A stretch of 64,000 nucleotides of DNA from CBFIDA01 sp965661085 (GCA_965661085.1 CBFIDA010000003.1:37158-101157), one strand, 5' to 3'; positions 46,090 to 55,841 are shown, counted from the stretch's first letter. Notes: a model not told the origin generated them from the sequence alone. A program made the numbers and translations.

Positions 46090-47513
46090 TGTCAACAATT
46101 CATACCATTCTTTGGTTTCGGCAAGATTGCCGTTTGGCCGATCAGCCTGCCTTGAGTGCAGCTTTGCAGCAACCTGGTGTGCTGCCCATCTACATACTTG
46201 ATGATGTACAGGCCAAAGCGGATGCCATGGGTGCAGCCAGCAGAGTCTGGCTTCATCACACCTTAAACAGTTTGTCTCAACAGTTGGGCGGCAACTTATC
46301 CTTGTATCGAGGTGATGCCATGGCCATTTTTGAGGATTTGTTGGCGCGTTTTGACATTCAGTCGGTGTATTGGAATCGTTGCTACGAGCCTTGGCGCATC
46401 GTCAGAGATACGGCCCTCAACGCACATCTGACCGATTTGGGCATTGCGGTACACCGCAGTGATGCATCGTTGCTTTGGGCACCTTGGACCATCAAAAAAA
46501 ACGATGGCACGTCATTCAAAGTATTCACGCCTTTTTATCGCAAAGGGTGTTTGCAGGCCGATGTTCCACGTGAACCCATCCCTACGCCTGACGTTTCAGC
46601 ATGCTTGCATGACCCTAAGTCTTTAAAGCTTGAAGACCTGAACTTGTTGCCGCAAAAAGCGTGGGGCACACAGGTTGCATCGCATTGGGACATTTCTGAG
46701 CAAGGCGCACATGCTCAAATGGCTCGTTTTTTTGCAGAAGGCTTGCAATGTTACAAGCAGGGTCGCAATTTGCCAGCCAAACCGTATACGTCGAGGTTGT
46801 CGCCTTATTTGCACATGGGACAATTGTCACCCAATCAAGTCTGGCATGCAGTGCGTGCACTGGGTGATGATGCCAATGTCGATCACTATTGCAGCGAGCT
46901 GGGATGGCGTGAGTTTTCCTACCAGTTGTTGTTTCACAATCCAAATTTGCCCACGGATAACCTTCAAAGCAAGTTTGATGCTTTTCCTTGGCACCAGGAT
47001 CTCAAGCGGTTGCGTGCTTGGCAGCGTGGTCAAACTGGCATTCCCATGGTGGATGCCGGCATGCGTGAGCTCTGGCAAACGGGTTACATGCACAATCGTG
47101 TTCGCATGATTGTGGGCTCATTTTTGGTCAAAAATTTATTGCTGGATTGGCGTTTAGGCGAGCGATGGTTTTGGGATTGTCTGGTCGATGCCGATTTGGC
47201 CAGCAACAGTGCCAGTTGGCAGTGGGTTGCCGGATGTGGTGCCGATGCAGCCCCTTACTTCAGAATTTTCAATCCTGTGACGCAAGGACAAAAGTTTGAT
47301 CCAGATGGCGACTATGTCCGACACCATGTGCCTGAACTGGCAAATGTGCCCAATGATTTTCTTTTCAATCCTTGGGAAGCACCAGGCCTGGTGTTGCAGG
47401 CAGCAGGTGTCACGTTGGGCGTGGATTACCCACATCCCATTGTGGATTTGAAAGCCTCAAGACAACAGGCTTTGGATGCATTTGCCACGTTGAAAAAGCC
47501 GGAGTCATCATGA
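46089..47513 (+). CDS. phrB: Class I CPD photolyase
   Basis: 474 residues. HTILWFRQDCRLADQPALS opens the antenna domain; the FAD domain includes NLPAKPYTSRLSPYLHMG, AWQRGQTGIPMVDAGMREL and WQWVAGCGADAAPYFRIFNP with NPVTQGQKFDPDG. It repairs cyclobutane pyrimidine dimers using blue light, FAD and an antenna. Overlaps the following gene by four bases (ATGA). Confidence 0.96.
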   Translation: MSTIHTILWFRQDCRLADQPALSAALQQPGVLPIYILDDVQAKADAMGAASRVWLHHTLNSLSQQLGGNLSLYRGDAMAIFEDLLARFDIQSVYWNRCYEPWRIVRDTALNAHLTDLGIAVHRSDASLLWAPWTIKKNDGTSFKVFTPFYRKGCLQADVPREPIPTPDVSACLHDPKSLKLEDLNLLPQKAWGTQVASHWDISEQGAHAQMARFFAEGLQCYKQGRNLPAKPYTSRLSPYLHMGQLSPNQVWHAVRALGDDANVDHYCSELGWREFSYQLLFHNPNLPTDNLQSKFDAFPWHQDLKRLRAWQRGQTGIPMVDAGMRELWQTGYMHNRVRMIVGSFLVKNLLLDWRLGERWFWDCLVDADLASNSASWQWVAGCGADAAPYFRIFNPVTQGQKFDPDGDYVRHHVPELANVPNDFLFNPWEAPGLVLQAAGVTLGVDYPHPIVDLKASRQQALDAFATLKKPESS

Positions 47514-49030
47514 AGCTGTGTTTGATTTTTGCCGATCAGTTGTCGTTTGATTTGGCCAGTTTACAGGCCATTGATCCATCGTCTGATCGGGTATTGCTGT
47601 GTGAGTTGATGACCGAGGCGACCCATGTGCCCCATCATCCCAAAAAAATTGCTCTCCTTTGCGCGGCCATGCGCCATTTCGCCCAGGCCCTGAGAGAGCG
47701 TGGTTACGATGTTTGCCATCATCGTCTGGAAGATGAGAACACGCCGGCATCGTTTATGGAGGCGATGCAGCGTCAGCTTAAGGCATCCGCCATCACAGAA
47801 GTCGTGGTGACCAGCCCCAGTGAATATCGTTTGACAGCTCTCGTGGCATCGTGGCATGCGGTATTGCCCGTGCCTTTGACGGTGCTTGAAGACCATCGTT
47901 TTTTATGCACCCATGCAGCGTTTGCACAATGGGCCAAAGACCGAAAACAACTGCGCATGGAATATTTTTATCGCACCATGCGCCAACAGCACGATGTGTT
48001 GATGGACCATGGCAAACCTGTCGGTGGGCAATGGAATTTTGATGCAGAGAACCGCAAATCGCCCCCTAAAGATTTGGTGATCCCCAAACCAACACAACAC
48101 ACGCCCGATGCCATCACAGCAGAGGTTTTGACGATGGTGGCGGCACGATTTGGCGATCACTTTGGCGACGTGCTGCCCTTTCATTATGCGGTGACACATG
48201 CCGAGGCCAAAAAAGTATTGGATGATTTCATCCGCGAGCGTTTGCCACAATTTGGTGATTACCAGGATGCCATGTTGACCGATGAACCTTGGATGTTTCA
48301 TGCGCACATTGGTTTGTATCTCAATTGTGGCCTTTTGGATCCCATGACATGCATACGTGCTGCCGAAGCGGCGTATCACCAAGGGCAGGCACCTTTGAAT
48401 GCGGTGGAGGGCTTCATTCGCCAAATTTTAGGTTGGCGAGAATTTGTGCGGGGGATTTATTGGCATCACATGCCAGATTATGCCGACATGAACCACTTCA
48501 GTGCCACACGCCCCTTACCGAGTTTTTTCTGGGATGCCGAAACCGACATGAACTGTGTGCGTCAATGTGTGCAAGACACACGTCAGCATGCCTATGCCCA
48601 TCACATTCAGCGCCTCATGGTGTTGGGCAATTTTGCTTTGCTGGCGGGTTTGGACCCCAAAGCGGTCAACACATGGTATTTGGTGGTGTATGCCGATGCT
48701 TATGAGTGGGTGGAGATGCCCAATGTCACCGGGATGGTGTTGTTTGCCGATGGTGGCATTCTGGCGAGTAAACCTTACGCGGCAGGGGGCAGCTACATCC
48801 AAAAAATGTCAAATTATTGCCAAACATGTCGCTACAAGGTCTCAGTCAAAGTTGGCCCAGGTGCTTGCCCGTTCAATTATTTGTACTGGGGGTTCTTGAT
48901 GCGTCATCGCGCCCAACTGGCCAACAATCCGCGTATTGCCATGATGTACCGTACGTTGGATCGCATGTCTGAAGACAAGAAGGCCGCCATCCTGCAAGAC
49001 ACGCAACAATTTTTGGCTGCATTGACATGA
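47510..49030 (+). CDS. Cryptochrome/photolyase-related protein with Fe-S-type Cys cluster (PF04244)
   Basis: 506 residues from ATG 47510 (longer frames upstream overlap phrB and are wrong). LIFADQLSFDLASLQAIDPS and the C-terminal YCQTCRYKVSVKVGPGACPF (Cys about 437, 440, 453) are typical of the FeS-BCP/CryB group, some members of which are (6-4) photolyases binding a 4Fe-4S cluster. LGWREFVRGIYWHHMPDY is also characteristic. Third photolyase-family gene of the operon. Confidence 0.93.
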   Translation: MKLCLIFADQLSFDLASLQAIDPSSDRVLLCELMTEATHVPHHPKKIALLCAAMRHFAQALRERGYDVCHHRLEDENTPASFMEAMQRQLKASAITEVVVTSPSEYRLTALVASWHAVLPVPLTVLEDHRFLCTHAAFAQWAKDRKQLRMEYFYRTMRQQHDVLMDHGKPVGGQWNFDAENRKSPPKDLVIPKPTQHTPDAITAEVLTMVAARFGDHFGDVLPFHYAVTHAEAKKVLDDFIRERLPQFGDYQDAMLTDEPWMFHAHIGLYLNCGLLDPMTCIRAAEAAYHQGQAPLNAVEGFIRQILGWREFVRGIYWHHMPDYADMNHFSATRPLPSFFWDAETDMNCVRQCVQDTRQHAYAHHIQRLMVLGNFALLAGLDPKAVNTWYLVVYADAYEWVEMPNVTGMVLFADGGILASKPYAAGGSYIQKMSNYCQTCRYKVSVKVGPGACPFNYLYWGFLMRHRAQLANNPRIAMMYRTLDRMSEDKKAAILQDTQQFLAALT

Positions 49031-49203
49031 AAAAGAAACGAGATTTGCCTCAAAAAATATGCCCAGTCTGCGGGCGCCCCTTTACATGGCGCAAAAAATG
49101 GGCACGTGTTTGGTCTCAGGTGCGTTACTGCTCAAAGCGTTGTCGCAGCAAGCGTGGGCTTGCTGACACCTCAATCGATGGGGTTTCACCTCAGTCAACC
49201 TGA
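49027..49203 (+). CDS. DUF2256 protein, small zinc-binding
   Basis: 58 residues, ATG 49027 overlapping the previous stop (ATGA). The sequence reads KICPVCGRPFTWRKKWARVW, then RYCSKRCRSKRG: two Cys pairs forming a zinc-ribbon-like site, the full DUF2256 pattern. This family is repeatedly encoded next to cryptochrome/photolyase-related genes, but its role is unknown. It is the last gene of the coupled operon. Confidence 0.92.
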   Translation: MKKKRDLPQKICPVCGRPFTWRKKWARVWSQVRYCSKRCRSKRGLADTSIDGVSPQST

Positions 49204-49257
49204 GTTGCTTTTCACACAGGCCAGCATATCGAGACCATGGCACACGTTGTTTCTTGT

Positions 49258-49755
49258 ATGACAAATGCGGATATGGATGATAAACTCTTTAAAAAGGAGC
49301 TTAAAACAGTCATGCCAAATCGTAAACCATCCAACTCAATGTCACGTGTCAATGTTGGATCATGGGCGTCTTTGGTCAGGCGACGCCAATTGGGTCAGTT
49401 GTTTCAGCCGTTCAAATCTGGTGTGCGAAAAGGTCTACCAGGCCCAACCACAAAACGACCACGATCTGCGCCTCCAAAACATCCATCCCGCCACCGCAAT
49501 CCTCTTGTACCGCCACCGAAAGCCCGATTGCAAAAATCTCGGTCTTTTTATGGTGAGGTGCTGCGTACGCAGCTATGCACGTCCAGCACAACTGCACCGA
49601 CCCAAGATTGTAAGTTCACATTGCCTCGCACAGCTCAAACACGACCCAGGGCCAGCTTGCCCAATTGGCAACTGCCCTTAAGCATCATTCCTGAAGAACA
49701 AGAGACTGGCATGTCTCGGTCACAACGGCCAAGATCTCAATGTGTCTTTGATTGA
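49258..49755 (+). CDS. Hypothetical basic, proline-rich protein
   Basis: About 165 residues with no recognised family, rich in Arg, Pro and Ser (RRRQLGQLFQPFKSGVRKG, PPKHPSRHRNPLVPPPKAR). Low complexity and uncertain start (ATG 49258, 49273 or 49312; the last follows GGAG at a distance). It may be a secreted or nucleic-acid-binding protein or no gene at all. Ends 8 bases before the convergent selO stop. Confidence 0.35.
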   Translation: MTNADMDDKLFKKELKTVMPNRKPSNSMSRVNVGSWASLVRRRQLGQLFQPFKSGVRKGLPGPTTKRPRSAPPKHPSRHRNPLVPPPKARLQKSRSFYGEVLRTQLCTSSTTAPTQDCKFTLPRTAQTRPRASLPNWQLPLSIIPEEQETGMSRSQRPRSQCVFD

Positions 49756-49762
49756 TGCATCA

Positions 49763-51175
49763 TCACGTACCACAAAAGGTCCGGGTGATGCGTTCATGAG
49801 GCTGGGGTGGTTTTTGAAGCCAGGCATTGCTGGGGTCAGTTGTGTAAGGCCGACTTAGGGCTTGGTATAAGCGATCGAATGGCCCAAAGTCATCTTGGTC
49901 TGCAGCCGTCAGCGCGTGGGCCACTTGATGGTTGCGCGGGATGACTTGTGGATTGTGTTGTCGCATACATGCCATTGCCGTTTGTATGCAGGGCAGGCGT
50001 TGTTGCCACCGTTCGTGCCAGTCTTGGAAGGCTGGATCGGCATAGCAGGGGCGTATCGCCAATGATTTTTCCGACATCAAGTCACAAAAAGTTTCGGTAA
50101 AATCGGCTTGTTGCGTTTGCATCCATTGTAACAGGTCTTGGATGAGGGGGCTGTCATCAGGCCTGGGATCGACAATGCCCAATTTATTGGCCATCATGGT
50201 GTGCCATGTGTGTTGGTATTGTGTCTGCCATTGTTGCAGACATTGATGTGCCATTGCTTGGGCCTCAGCAGGGTCGTCATGAAGTTGTGGCAGCAACACC
50301 TCCAGCAACCTGGCCATGTTCCATTGTCCAATCACCGGTTGTTGGCCATAAGCATAGCGGCCATGTCGATCGATCGAACTGAAGACAGCGTCAGGGTGGT
50401 AGGTGTCCAGGAAGGCACACGGCCCATAATCAAGCGTTTCATGAGACAGAGACACATTGTCGGTGTTCATCACCCCATGCACAAAGCCCACGCGCATCCA
50501 GTGGCCTATCAGGGTGGTCATGCGCGCACAGCAAGTGTCCAGCCATGTTGCAAGTGTCGCAGGTGTTGGATGCTCGAGCTTCATGGTGTGATCAAGCAAA
50601 GATTTGACGACACGAGGGTCTTGTTGACATGCCGCAAATTGTAAGGTACCAACACGAATGTGGCTGCGTGCCATACGCACCAATATGGCACCGGGCATCG
50701 CATCCTGGCGCATGATGGTTTCACCTGTACGGATGACCGCCAAACTTCGTGTGGTCGGTATACCCAAAGCATGCATCGCTTCACTGATCAGAAACTCGCG
50801 CAACATTGGGCCCAATGCAGCACGGCCATCGCCTTGCCGAGAAAAAGGGGTGGGGCCACTGCCTTTGAGCTGCACATCCATACGTGTACCATCGGCATGC
50901 ACCCATTCACCCAGCACCACAGCACGGCCATCGCCCAACATGGTGAAATGGCCATATTGATGGCCAGCATACGCTTGACTGAAGGCTTGGGGCACAGCAT
51001 TTTTTTGACGCACCCAAGTCAGCACTGTTTCACGGGAAACCCCCCATGTCTTGGCCAAATCATTGTTCCATGCGACGATTTGAGGGTCTGGCATGGGCGT
51101 GGGCTGAACGCTCTGAAAAAGCACCTCGGGCAATTGACGGTATGGGTATTGCCAGGGCAAAGGGGTGGTAGGCAT
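49763..51175 (-). CDS. selO: Protein adenylyltransferase SelO (YdiU)
   Basis: 470 residues from ATG 51175 (AGGA six bases before). SelO hallmarks: SQAYAGHQYGHFTMLGDGRA, QLKGSGPTPFSRQGDGRAAL, then GFVHGVMNTDNVSLSHETLD with the pseudokinase-type Asn and Asp. SelO binds ATP in an inverted pose and transfers AMP to proteins, linked to oxidative stress. The C-terminus ends FCGT, where eukaryotic homologues carry selenocysteine. Usual length. Confidence 0.94.
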   Translation of the reverse strand: MPTTPLPWQYPYRQLPEVLFQSVQPTPMPDPQIVAWNNDLAKTWGVSRETVLTWVRQKNAVPQAFSQAYAGHQYGHFTMLGDGRAVVLGEWVHADGTRMDVQLKGSGPTPFSRQGDGRAALGPMLREFLISEAMHALGIPTTRSLAVIRTGETIMRQDAMPGAILVRMARSHIRVGTLQFAACQQDPRVVKSLLDHTMKLEHPTPATLATWLDTCCARMTTLIGHWMRVGFVHGVMNTDNVSLSHETLDYGPCAFLDTYHPDAVFSSIDRHGRYAYGQQPVIGQWNMARLLEVLLPQLHDDPAEAQAMAHQCLQQWQTQYQHTWHTMMANKLGIVDPRPDDSPLIQDLLQWMQTQQADFTETFCDLMSEKSLAIRPCYADPAFQDWHERWQQRLPCIQTAMACMRQHNPQVIPRNHQVAHALTAADQDDFGPFDRLYQALSRPYTTDPSNAWLQKPPQPHERITRTFCGT

Positions 51176-51264
51176 GATCATCCTTATGGGTGGCGTTACA
51201 AGTGAGATGTGACAATATGTTAGGCCTAGGATCGTGTCTTGGCAAGCACCAGATCATTTCGCGC

Positions 51265-51855
51265 TCAGCAGCAAGTGTTCGAGGTTAAACAGCCTGGGTC
51301 TTGTGGTAGAACATTTTTTCGCTGTTTGAAATCATCATAGTCGCGTGAGTGTTGCGCCTGGTGGTCATCCAGGGTTGTTTCATTGAGAGTCATTGGTGTC
51401 ATTGTGATGGGGTTTATGGGGGTTGTTTGCAGCCACGTTCTCAGGGCAGAAAGTCTGACTGGATGTTTGTTTTCTGCATTGGGTGTTAAAAGGTAAAATT
51501 GTCCTGTAATCGGCTGAAAAGAAATGATGCCACGCAGTTTTGCAAAATTTTCTTTAATCTGTTCGCCTTGTGTTTCCAGCCATTCTTCTGCTGCTTTTGT
51601 AGTATGTGTTTGTTCTTTTCTGTCATTTGCTTTTGTATCATGGGGGGATTCTGATTGTCGATGCATTGCCGGATACACGTGATGTGGGGCAAAGCCTGGC
51701 AGTGTGTCATATGCCCCCAGTGTGATGCGGTCAATCAGGGTGCGCAAATACCACTTGAGGGCGTATGCGAATCGAGGCCGCGGAGGAGGGCCGCTGAAAA
51801 AACCCAAGGCAAGCACAGCAAGAAAAATGGTGATTGCCAATAACGCAAATGACAT
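51265..51855 (-). CDS. Single-pass membrane protein with possible U-box-like tail
   Basis: 196 residues from ATG 51855. A hydrophobic segment (residues 2-22) is followed by a Pro/Arg patch and a charged linker. The tail (ISFQPITGQFYLL, LSALRTWLQTTPINPITMTP) has the spacing of a U-box (PITxE...AIxxWL...CPxTxxPL) but lacks strong conservation, so the link is tentative. The upstream in-frame part (to 51906) overlaps the IS3 remnant and is not used. If correct, it could be a membrane-anchored ubiquitin-ligase-type effector. Otherwise unknown. Confidence 0.4.
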   Translation of the reverse strand: MSFALLAITIFLAVLALGFFSGPPPRPRFAYALKWYLRTLIDRITLGAYDTLPGFAPHHVYPAMHRQSESPHDTKANDRKEQTHTTKAAEEWLETQGEQIKENFAKLRGIISFQPITGQFYLLTPNAENKHPVRLSALRTWLQTTPINPITMTPMTLNETTLDDHQAQHSRDYDDFKQRKNVLPQDPGCLTSNTCC

Positions 51856-51902
51856 GTTGGGGCCAGCAATCCATGGCCACACACCAAAATACGATACAAG
51901 GG

Positions 51903-52408
51903 TCAACGAAAGCGAATGCGAAAGCTTGCCTCTGGGTGCTTATCGATAAACTGTTTAATACGAGTCGCTATTGCTTTATTCATTGCAAGTTCCTTTTTGA
52001 TGGGATGATCATAAAATGTTCTTCTTGGCATGTTAAACCACCGGCAAAGCTGAGAGAGGAAAACAACATTTCCCTCATCAGCTAGGCTTTGATGCATGGA
52101 TTCAATCAACGCTCATCCTGGTGTAACAGCGCTTGCAACTTTTTTAGCGCATTGATCTCCAACATTGCCTCACCATACGCCGCCGTGAGCTCAGTGATTT
52201 TATGCACATATTGCTCACGAATATCTTTGGGCTTTGATCTTAAGGCGTTTTCCATCCCTTTCTCGGCATCATCAATCCAACACTTCAATTCTGATGGGGT
52301 TAAATCCTACTACCGCGAGGCCTTTGAAATGCTTGCTTGGCATTTAAGTATTTGAATGATCAATGATGACTTTCATTTGGATGTCCAGCGCTTAATGTTT
52401 TCACTCAT
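51903..52408 (-). mobile_element. Decayed IS3-family element (orfA with stops, orfB start only)
   Basis: orfA reads from ATG 52408 (MSENIKRWTSK) in one frame to 52106, interrupted by TGA and two TAG codons; the rest (DLTPSELKCWIDDAEKGMEN, then ALRSKPKDIREQY and AYGEAMLEINALKKLQALL) is clearly an IS3 orfA. It overlaps a 68-codon orfB start (FLSQLCRWFNMPRRTFYDHP) that ends at 51903. The catalytic DDE core is lost. A ribosome-binding site (AGGAG) survives before orfA. Confidence 0.85.
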
Positions 52409-52546
52409 ACTTTTTCTCCTGTTAGGGGGGCGATTATAACATGAGCAGGTTTTTACTGGGGCACTTCAATCCTTTGAAAAATGCGGATATAACTGGATGG
52501 GTGAATAGGGTACCCCTGGAAGACCATATTTATGGAAGATTAAACT

Positions 52547-53743
52547 TTATCTATATGTAGTATCAGACAAAATTTTCCCATCCCATAAATCCTCTAAAAA
52601 TGTTTGCCAAGGCAGGACTAAAATTTTATTATTTATTAGTCTTTTGCGCGGCGCCAAACAAACCAATATGGCCTTTTTAGGTGCATAATCATCACAGAAA
52701 GCATTCAGACCCTTAAAGTCTCTATTGGAAGGATTTTCTGATATTTTAACCTCTATCGCAATTTCTCCATCTCCCAAGACAAAATCAACCTCTAAACCTG
52801 TTTTGCTTCTCCAATATTGGATTTTACAATCAAGCTCTTTTAGGCCTATATATGCATTTAGCTCCATAAAAATATAGTGTTCAAATGCCTTGCCAGCATC
52901 CATTCCTTTCAGGGCTAAAATTTGTTTTTTTGCAAGGTAAGTACCAATGCCAACATCAAACAAATAAAATTTGGGAGTAGAAGAAATAAGTTGACGTTTT
53001 ACCTGCTTATTAAAGGGTGTTACATAATACCCGAGCAATGTGTCTAGCAAGATTTGATAGTATTCTTTAACAGTTTTGGCGTCAATATGGCAGTCAGTTG
53101 CAATTTTTTTATAATTTAATAATTCTGCATTACTAAATCCTACTAAATCTAAAAATCTAGCAAAACCTGGCAAATTGCGAACAAGTCCTTCTTCTTGGAT
53201 TTCTTCTTTAAAATATAGGTTAACATAAGAAATAAATGAACGCTTAATATTTGTCGTTCTATAATGCATGGGAACGAGGCCTTGGTTTAGTACTTTAAGT
53301 AAATCAAAATCATTAACTTCTTTATATACTAAAGGGTAAAATGTAAATTTCCAAGCCCGGCCCCCTAACAAATTGGCAGCACCTCTTTTTAGTTTTCTAG
53401 CACTGGATCCACATAAAATAAAGCCAATATTTTTGTTTTCAATAAGCCAGTGCACCTCATCTAAGAGCTCAGGTATTTTTTGAACTTCATCAATGATTAC
53501 TGGTTGCCTTAGTTCGTCTTCTGTTAAGCTTTCCAGCTCACTTCTTAATAGCCCTGGTCTTAATCTGAATCTGGTTAAATCATCAGTGCTTAGTAGGTCG
53601 TAGTAAATGGCATCTGGATATTGTTGTTTTAAAAATGTTGATTTGCCTGTACCTCTGGCACCCCAAATAAAGGCTGATTGACCTTTTGGTAGGTCTAAGC
53701 TCATAATTCTATTGTATAATTTCGGATTGTTGCTTCTACTCAA
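52547..53743 (-). CDS. AAA-family ATPase with C-terminal DUF4143 domain
   Basis: Close to 400 residues. Walker A is AFIWGARGTGKSTFLKQQYP, followed by PVIIDEVQKIPELLDEVHWL (Walker B and the DEVQ motif) and FILCGSSARKLKRG (sensor region). The DUF4143 end includes YWRSKTGLEVDFVLGDGEIA and AIEVKIS, an RNase/nuclease-like motif. These are common accessory genes of unknown role in bacteria and archaea. The start is uncertain: TTG 53743 after GGGGGAG is used; ATG 53704 would remove part of the domain. Clearly AT-rich, so probably acquired. Confidence 0.85.
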   Translation of the reverse strand: MSRSNNPKLYNRIMSLDLPKGQSAFIWGARGTGKSTFLKQQYPDAIYYDLLSTDDLTRFRLRPGLLRSELESLTEDELRQPVIIDEVQKIPELLDEVHWLIENKNIGFILCGSSARKLKRGAANLLGGRAWKFTFYPLVYKEVNDFDLLKVLNQGLVPMHYRTTNIKRSFISYVNLYFKEEIQEEGLVRNLPGFARFLDLVGFSNAELLNYKKIATDCHIDAKTVKEYYQILLDTLLGYYVTPFNKQVKRQLISSTPKFYLFDVGIGTYLAKKQILALKGMDAGKAFEHYIFMELNAYIGLKELDCKIQYWRSKTGLEVDFVLGDGEIAIEVKISENPSNRDFKGLNAFCDDYAPKKAILVCLAPRKRLINNKILVLPWQTFLEDLWDGKILSDTTYR

Positions 53744-53886
53744 GCGGATCACACTCCCCCAAAAGACTACCAATGAGGAGTATATCTCATATTGGTAACG
53801 TTTTCAAGTGTTGTTACTCTAAAATAATTAAACATAATTTTCTTAATGATAGACACTTAAAGCATCTCATTATCATTTCAACTCAT

Positions 53887-54000
53887 TCAATAGGCATTTA
53901 GTCCCTCTTTGTGATGGTTCGCATCTTCAACCGAGTCTCGTTTGCGCCACTTGGCGACAGTCTTCGGATGAATGCCATAGCGCCTAGCAAGCTTGACTAA
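53887..54000 (-). mobile_element. Transposase HTH remnant (IS481-like)
   Basis: The minus strand reads LVKLARRYGIHPKTVAKWRK and RDSVEDANHH before stopping at 53887. This is the N-terminal helix-turn-helix of IS481/integrase-type transposases, with nothing of the catalytic domain. It is a short scar between the AAA ATPase gene and waaF. Confidence 0.65.
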
Positions 54001-54187
54001 AGGGGGGCACTACACCATTCCGAACGACAAGGCCTATTGTCATGGAGCAGTGTTGTATTGATCATGAAACATGACAAAGCATGGATGTGTCTAGAGGGGC
54101 TGGGAGGCATACATGTTCAAGAAGAAACCACTGGTCCATCATCTGTTTGCCAGGTATTCTGACAAGCAATCATGTTGAGGAAGTGGG

Positions 54188-55267
54188 ATGGGAGAAAGTT
54201 GTCTGGTGATCGCACCAGCGTGGGTTGGTGACATGGTCATGGCCCACGCGTTATTTCAGACATTGAAGCAACAGATGCCTGATGGCACCATTGATGTGGT
54301 GGCGCCGCCGACCACATTGTCACTGATTGAGTTGATGCCTGAAGTGCGTCAGGGATTTGTACTTGATGTTGGCCATGGTCAGTTGAACTTGAAATCACGT
54401 CGTCAGCTTGGGCATGATTTGCGTGCAAACGCCTACACGCGTTGTTTGGTGTTGCCCAATTCCCTAAAATCAGCATTGTTGCCTTGGTTTGCCAAAATAC
54501 CCCAACGCACTGGTTGGTTGGGTGAGCAGCGTTATGGGTTGCTGAACGATTGGCGTTGCTTGGAACATGGGCGGTATCCAACCATGGTGGCGCGTTTTTG
54601 TGCTCTGGCACATCAACCTGGTGCATCGTTGCCTACAGATTTGCCACCACCACGTTTTGAGGTGACGCGCGATCGGGCGCTTGCCCTATGCGCAGAACAT
54701 GCCCCCAATGCAAGCGATGGCCGCCCGATTGTGGTGCTGTGTCCGGGGGCGGCCTATGGGCCTGCCAAACGCTGGCCAGCGGCGTCTTTTGCAGCGTTGG
54801 CAATGTTGTTGCATGATGCAGGCGCACAAGTCTGGTTGCTGGGGGGGCCAAGTGAGTGTGCCATCACCGCAGCCATTCAGCAGCAAGCCAAAGATGTGTG
54901 TGTCGATTGGGCGGGGAAAACGTCTTTGTTGGATGTGGCATCCTTATTGGCCATGGCAGATGCGGTCGTGACCAACGACTCAGGCTTGATGCACATGGCG
55001 TGTGCCATCTCAGATTTGCCTGTGGTGGCACTGTATGGTTCCAGCTCACCGCAGTTCACGCCACCACTGTCCAAACATGCAACAATCATGCAGCAGCATT
55101 TGCCGTGTCAGCCCTGTTTCAAGCGCCTATGCCCACTGAAAGATGACCTACATATGGCGTGCTTGTCGATGATCAAACCCGAGGGCGTTTTGGCACAACT
55201 CAAACAGGATGTCCCGTCGTTGTCGGCAAACATGCGGGGAAAATTGGAAGATGGCACTGAGATTTAG
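54188..55267 (+). CDS. waaF: LPS heptosyltransferase II
   Basis: 359 residues, GT9 family. Opening CLVIAPAWVGDMVMAHALFQ, the heptosyltransferase II signature CPGAAYGPAKRWPAASFAAL, then VVTNDSGLMHMACA in the nucleotide-sugar site and CQPCFKRLCPL near the end. It adds the second heptose to the inner core of LPS. ATG 54188 has GAGGAAGTGG upstream. Its partner waaC is encoded on the other strand 700 bases away. Confidence 0.95.
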   Translation: MGESCLVIAPAWVGDMVMAHALFQTLKQQMPDGTIDVVAPPTTLSLIELMPEVRQGFVLDVGHGQLNLKSRRQLGHDLRANAYTRCLVLPNSLKSALLPWFAKIPQRTGWLGEQRYGLLNDWRCLEHGRYPTMVARFCALAHQPGASLPTDLPPPRFEVTRDRALALCAEHAPNASDGRPIVVLCPGAAYGPAKRWPAASFAALAMLLHDAGAQVWLLGGPSECAITAAIQQQAKDVCVDWAGKTSLLDVASLLAMADAVVTNDSGLMHMACAISDLPVVALYGSSSPQFTPPLSKHATIMQQHLPCQPCFKRLCPLKDDLHMACLSMIKPEGVLAQLKQDVPSLSANMRGKLEDGTEI

Positions 55268-55634
55268 GGGGTAAAAAACATGCTGATGCCTTTGAACTCA
55301 GATTTGTCACCGCTGTGTGCTCCCCCATGATTGATCTGTATGATTGCCGTGTTGAAGGGTGTTTGGGCATCATGCAGTGACCTCATGGCGAAGGTGCATT
55401 GGGCAACCCATAAAACAAACCTTGCTTTCCAGTGGATTGTGCCTTATAACAATGCTTTGTTGCGCTTGCTAAAATGATGACGTTCAATGTTGTAAAATAT
55501 GTTGGATGGTTTTGTTGAAGTGTCGCTCTTGATCGATGGCTTGATGCATTCGATGATGAGAGAGTTGGCCATCCATATGGTGTGGTATGTGCCTTGAGCG
55601 TATGAGTCTAAACCAAATTGCATAGGAATATATC
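55268..55634 (+). other. Gene-free stretch, probably long leader of cspA
   Basis: About 370 bases without a supportable frame. Cold-shock genes usually have long structured leaders, so part of this is probably the cspA 5' untranslated region; I could not fix its promoter. AGGA lies eight bases before the cspA ATG. Confidence 0.4.
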
Positions 55635-55841
55635 ATGGCAAATGGCACAGTAAAATTTTTCAACACCACCAAGGGCTATGGTTTCATTGCACCTGAAGAT
55701 GGTTCAAATGACATTTTTGTACATATCAGCGCTTTAGAGCAGTCGGGTGTTCAACAGTTGAATGAGGGGCAAAGAGTCTCTTTTGAAGTTGAAAGCAAAA
55801 ATGGTAAAACATTTGCTGCACAAATTCAGCTGCAAGATTGA
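55635..55841 (+). CDS. cspA: Cold-shock domain protein (CspA family)
   Basis: 68 residues. MANGTVKFFNTTKGYGFIAP includes RNP1 (KGYGFI) and DIFVHISAL is RNP2. A single OB-fold domain that binds single-stranded RNA/DNA as a chaperone. Whether it is cold-inducible cannot be said. A strong terminator follows. Confidence 0.96.
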   Translation: MANGTVKFFNTTKGYGFIAPEDGSNDIFVHISALEQSGVQQLNEGQRVSFEVESKNGKTFAAQIQLQD

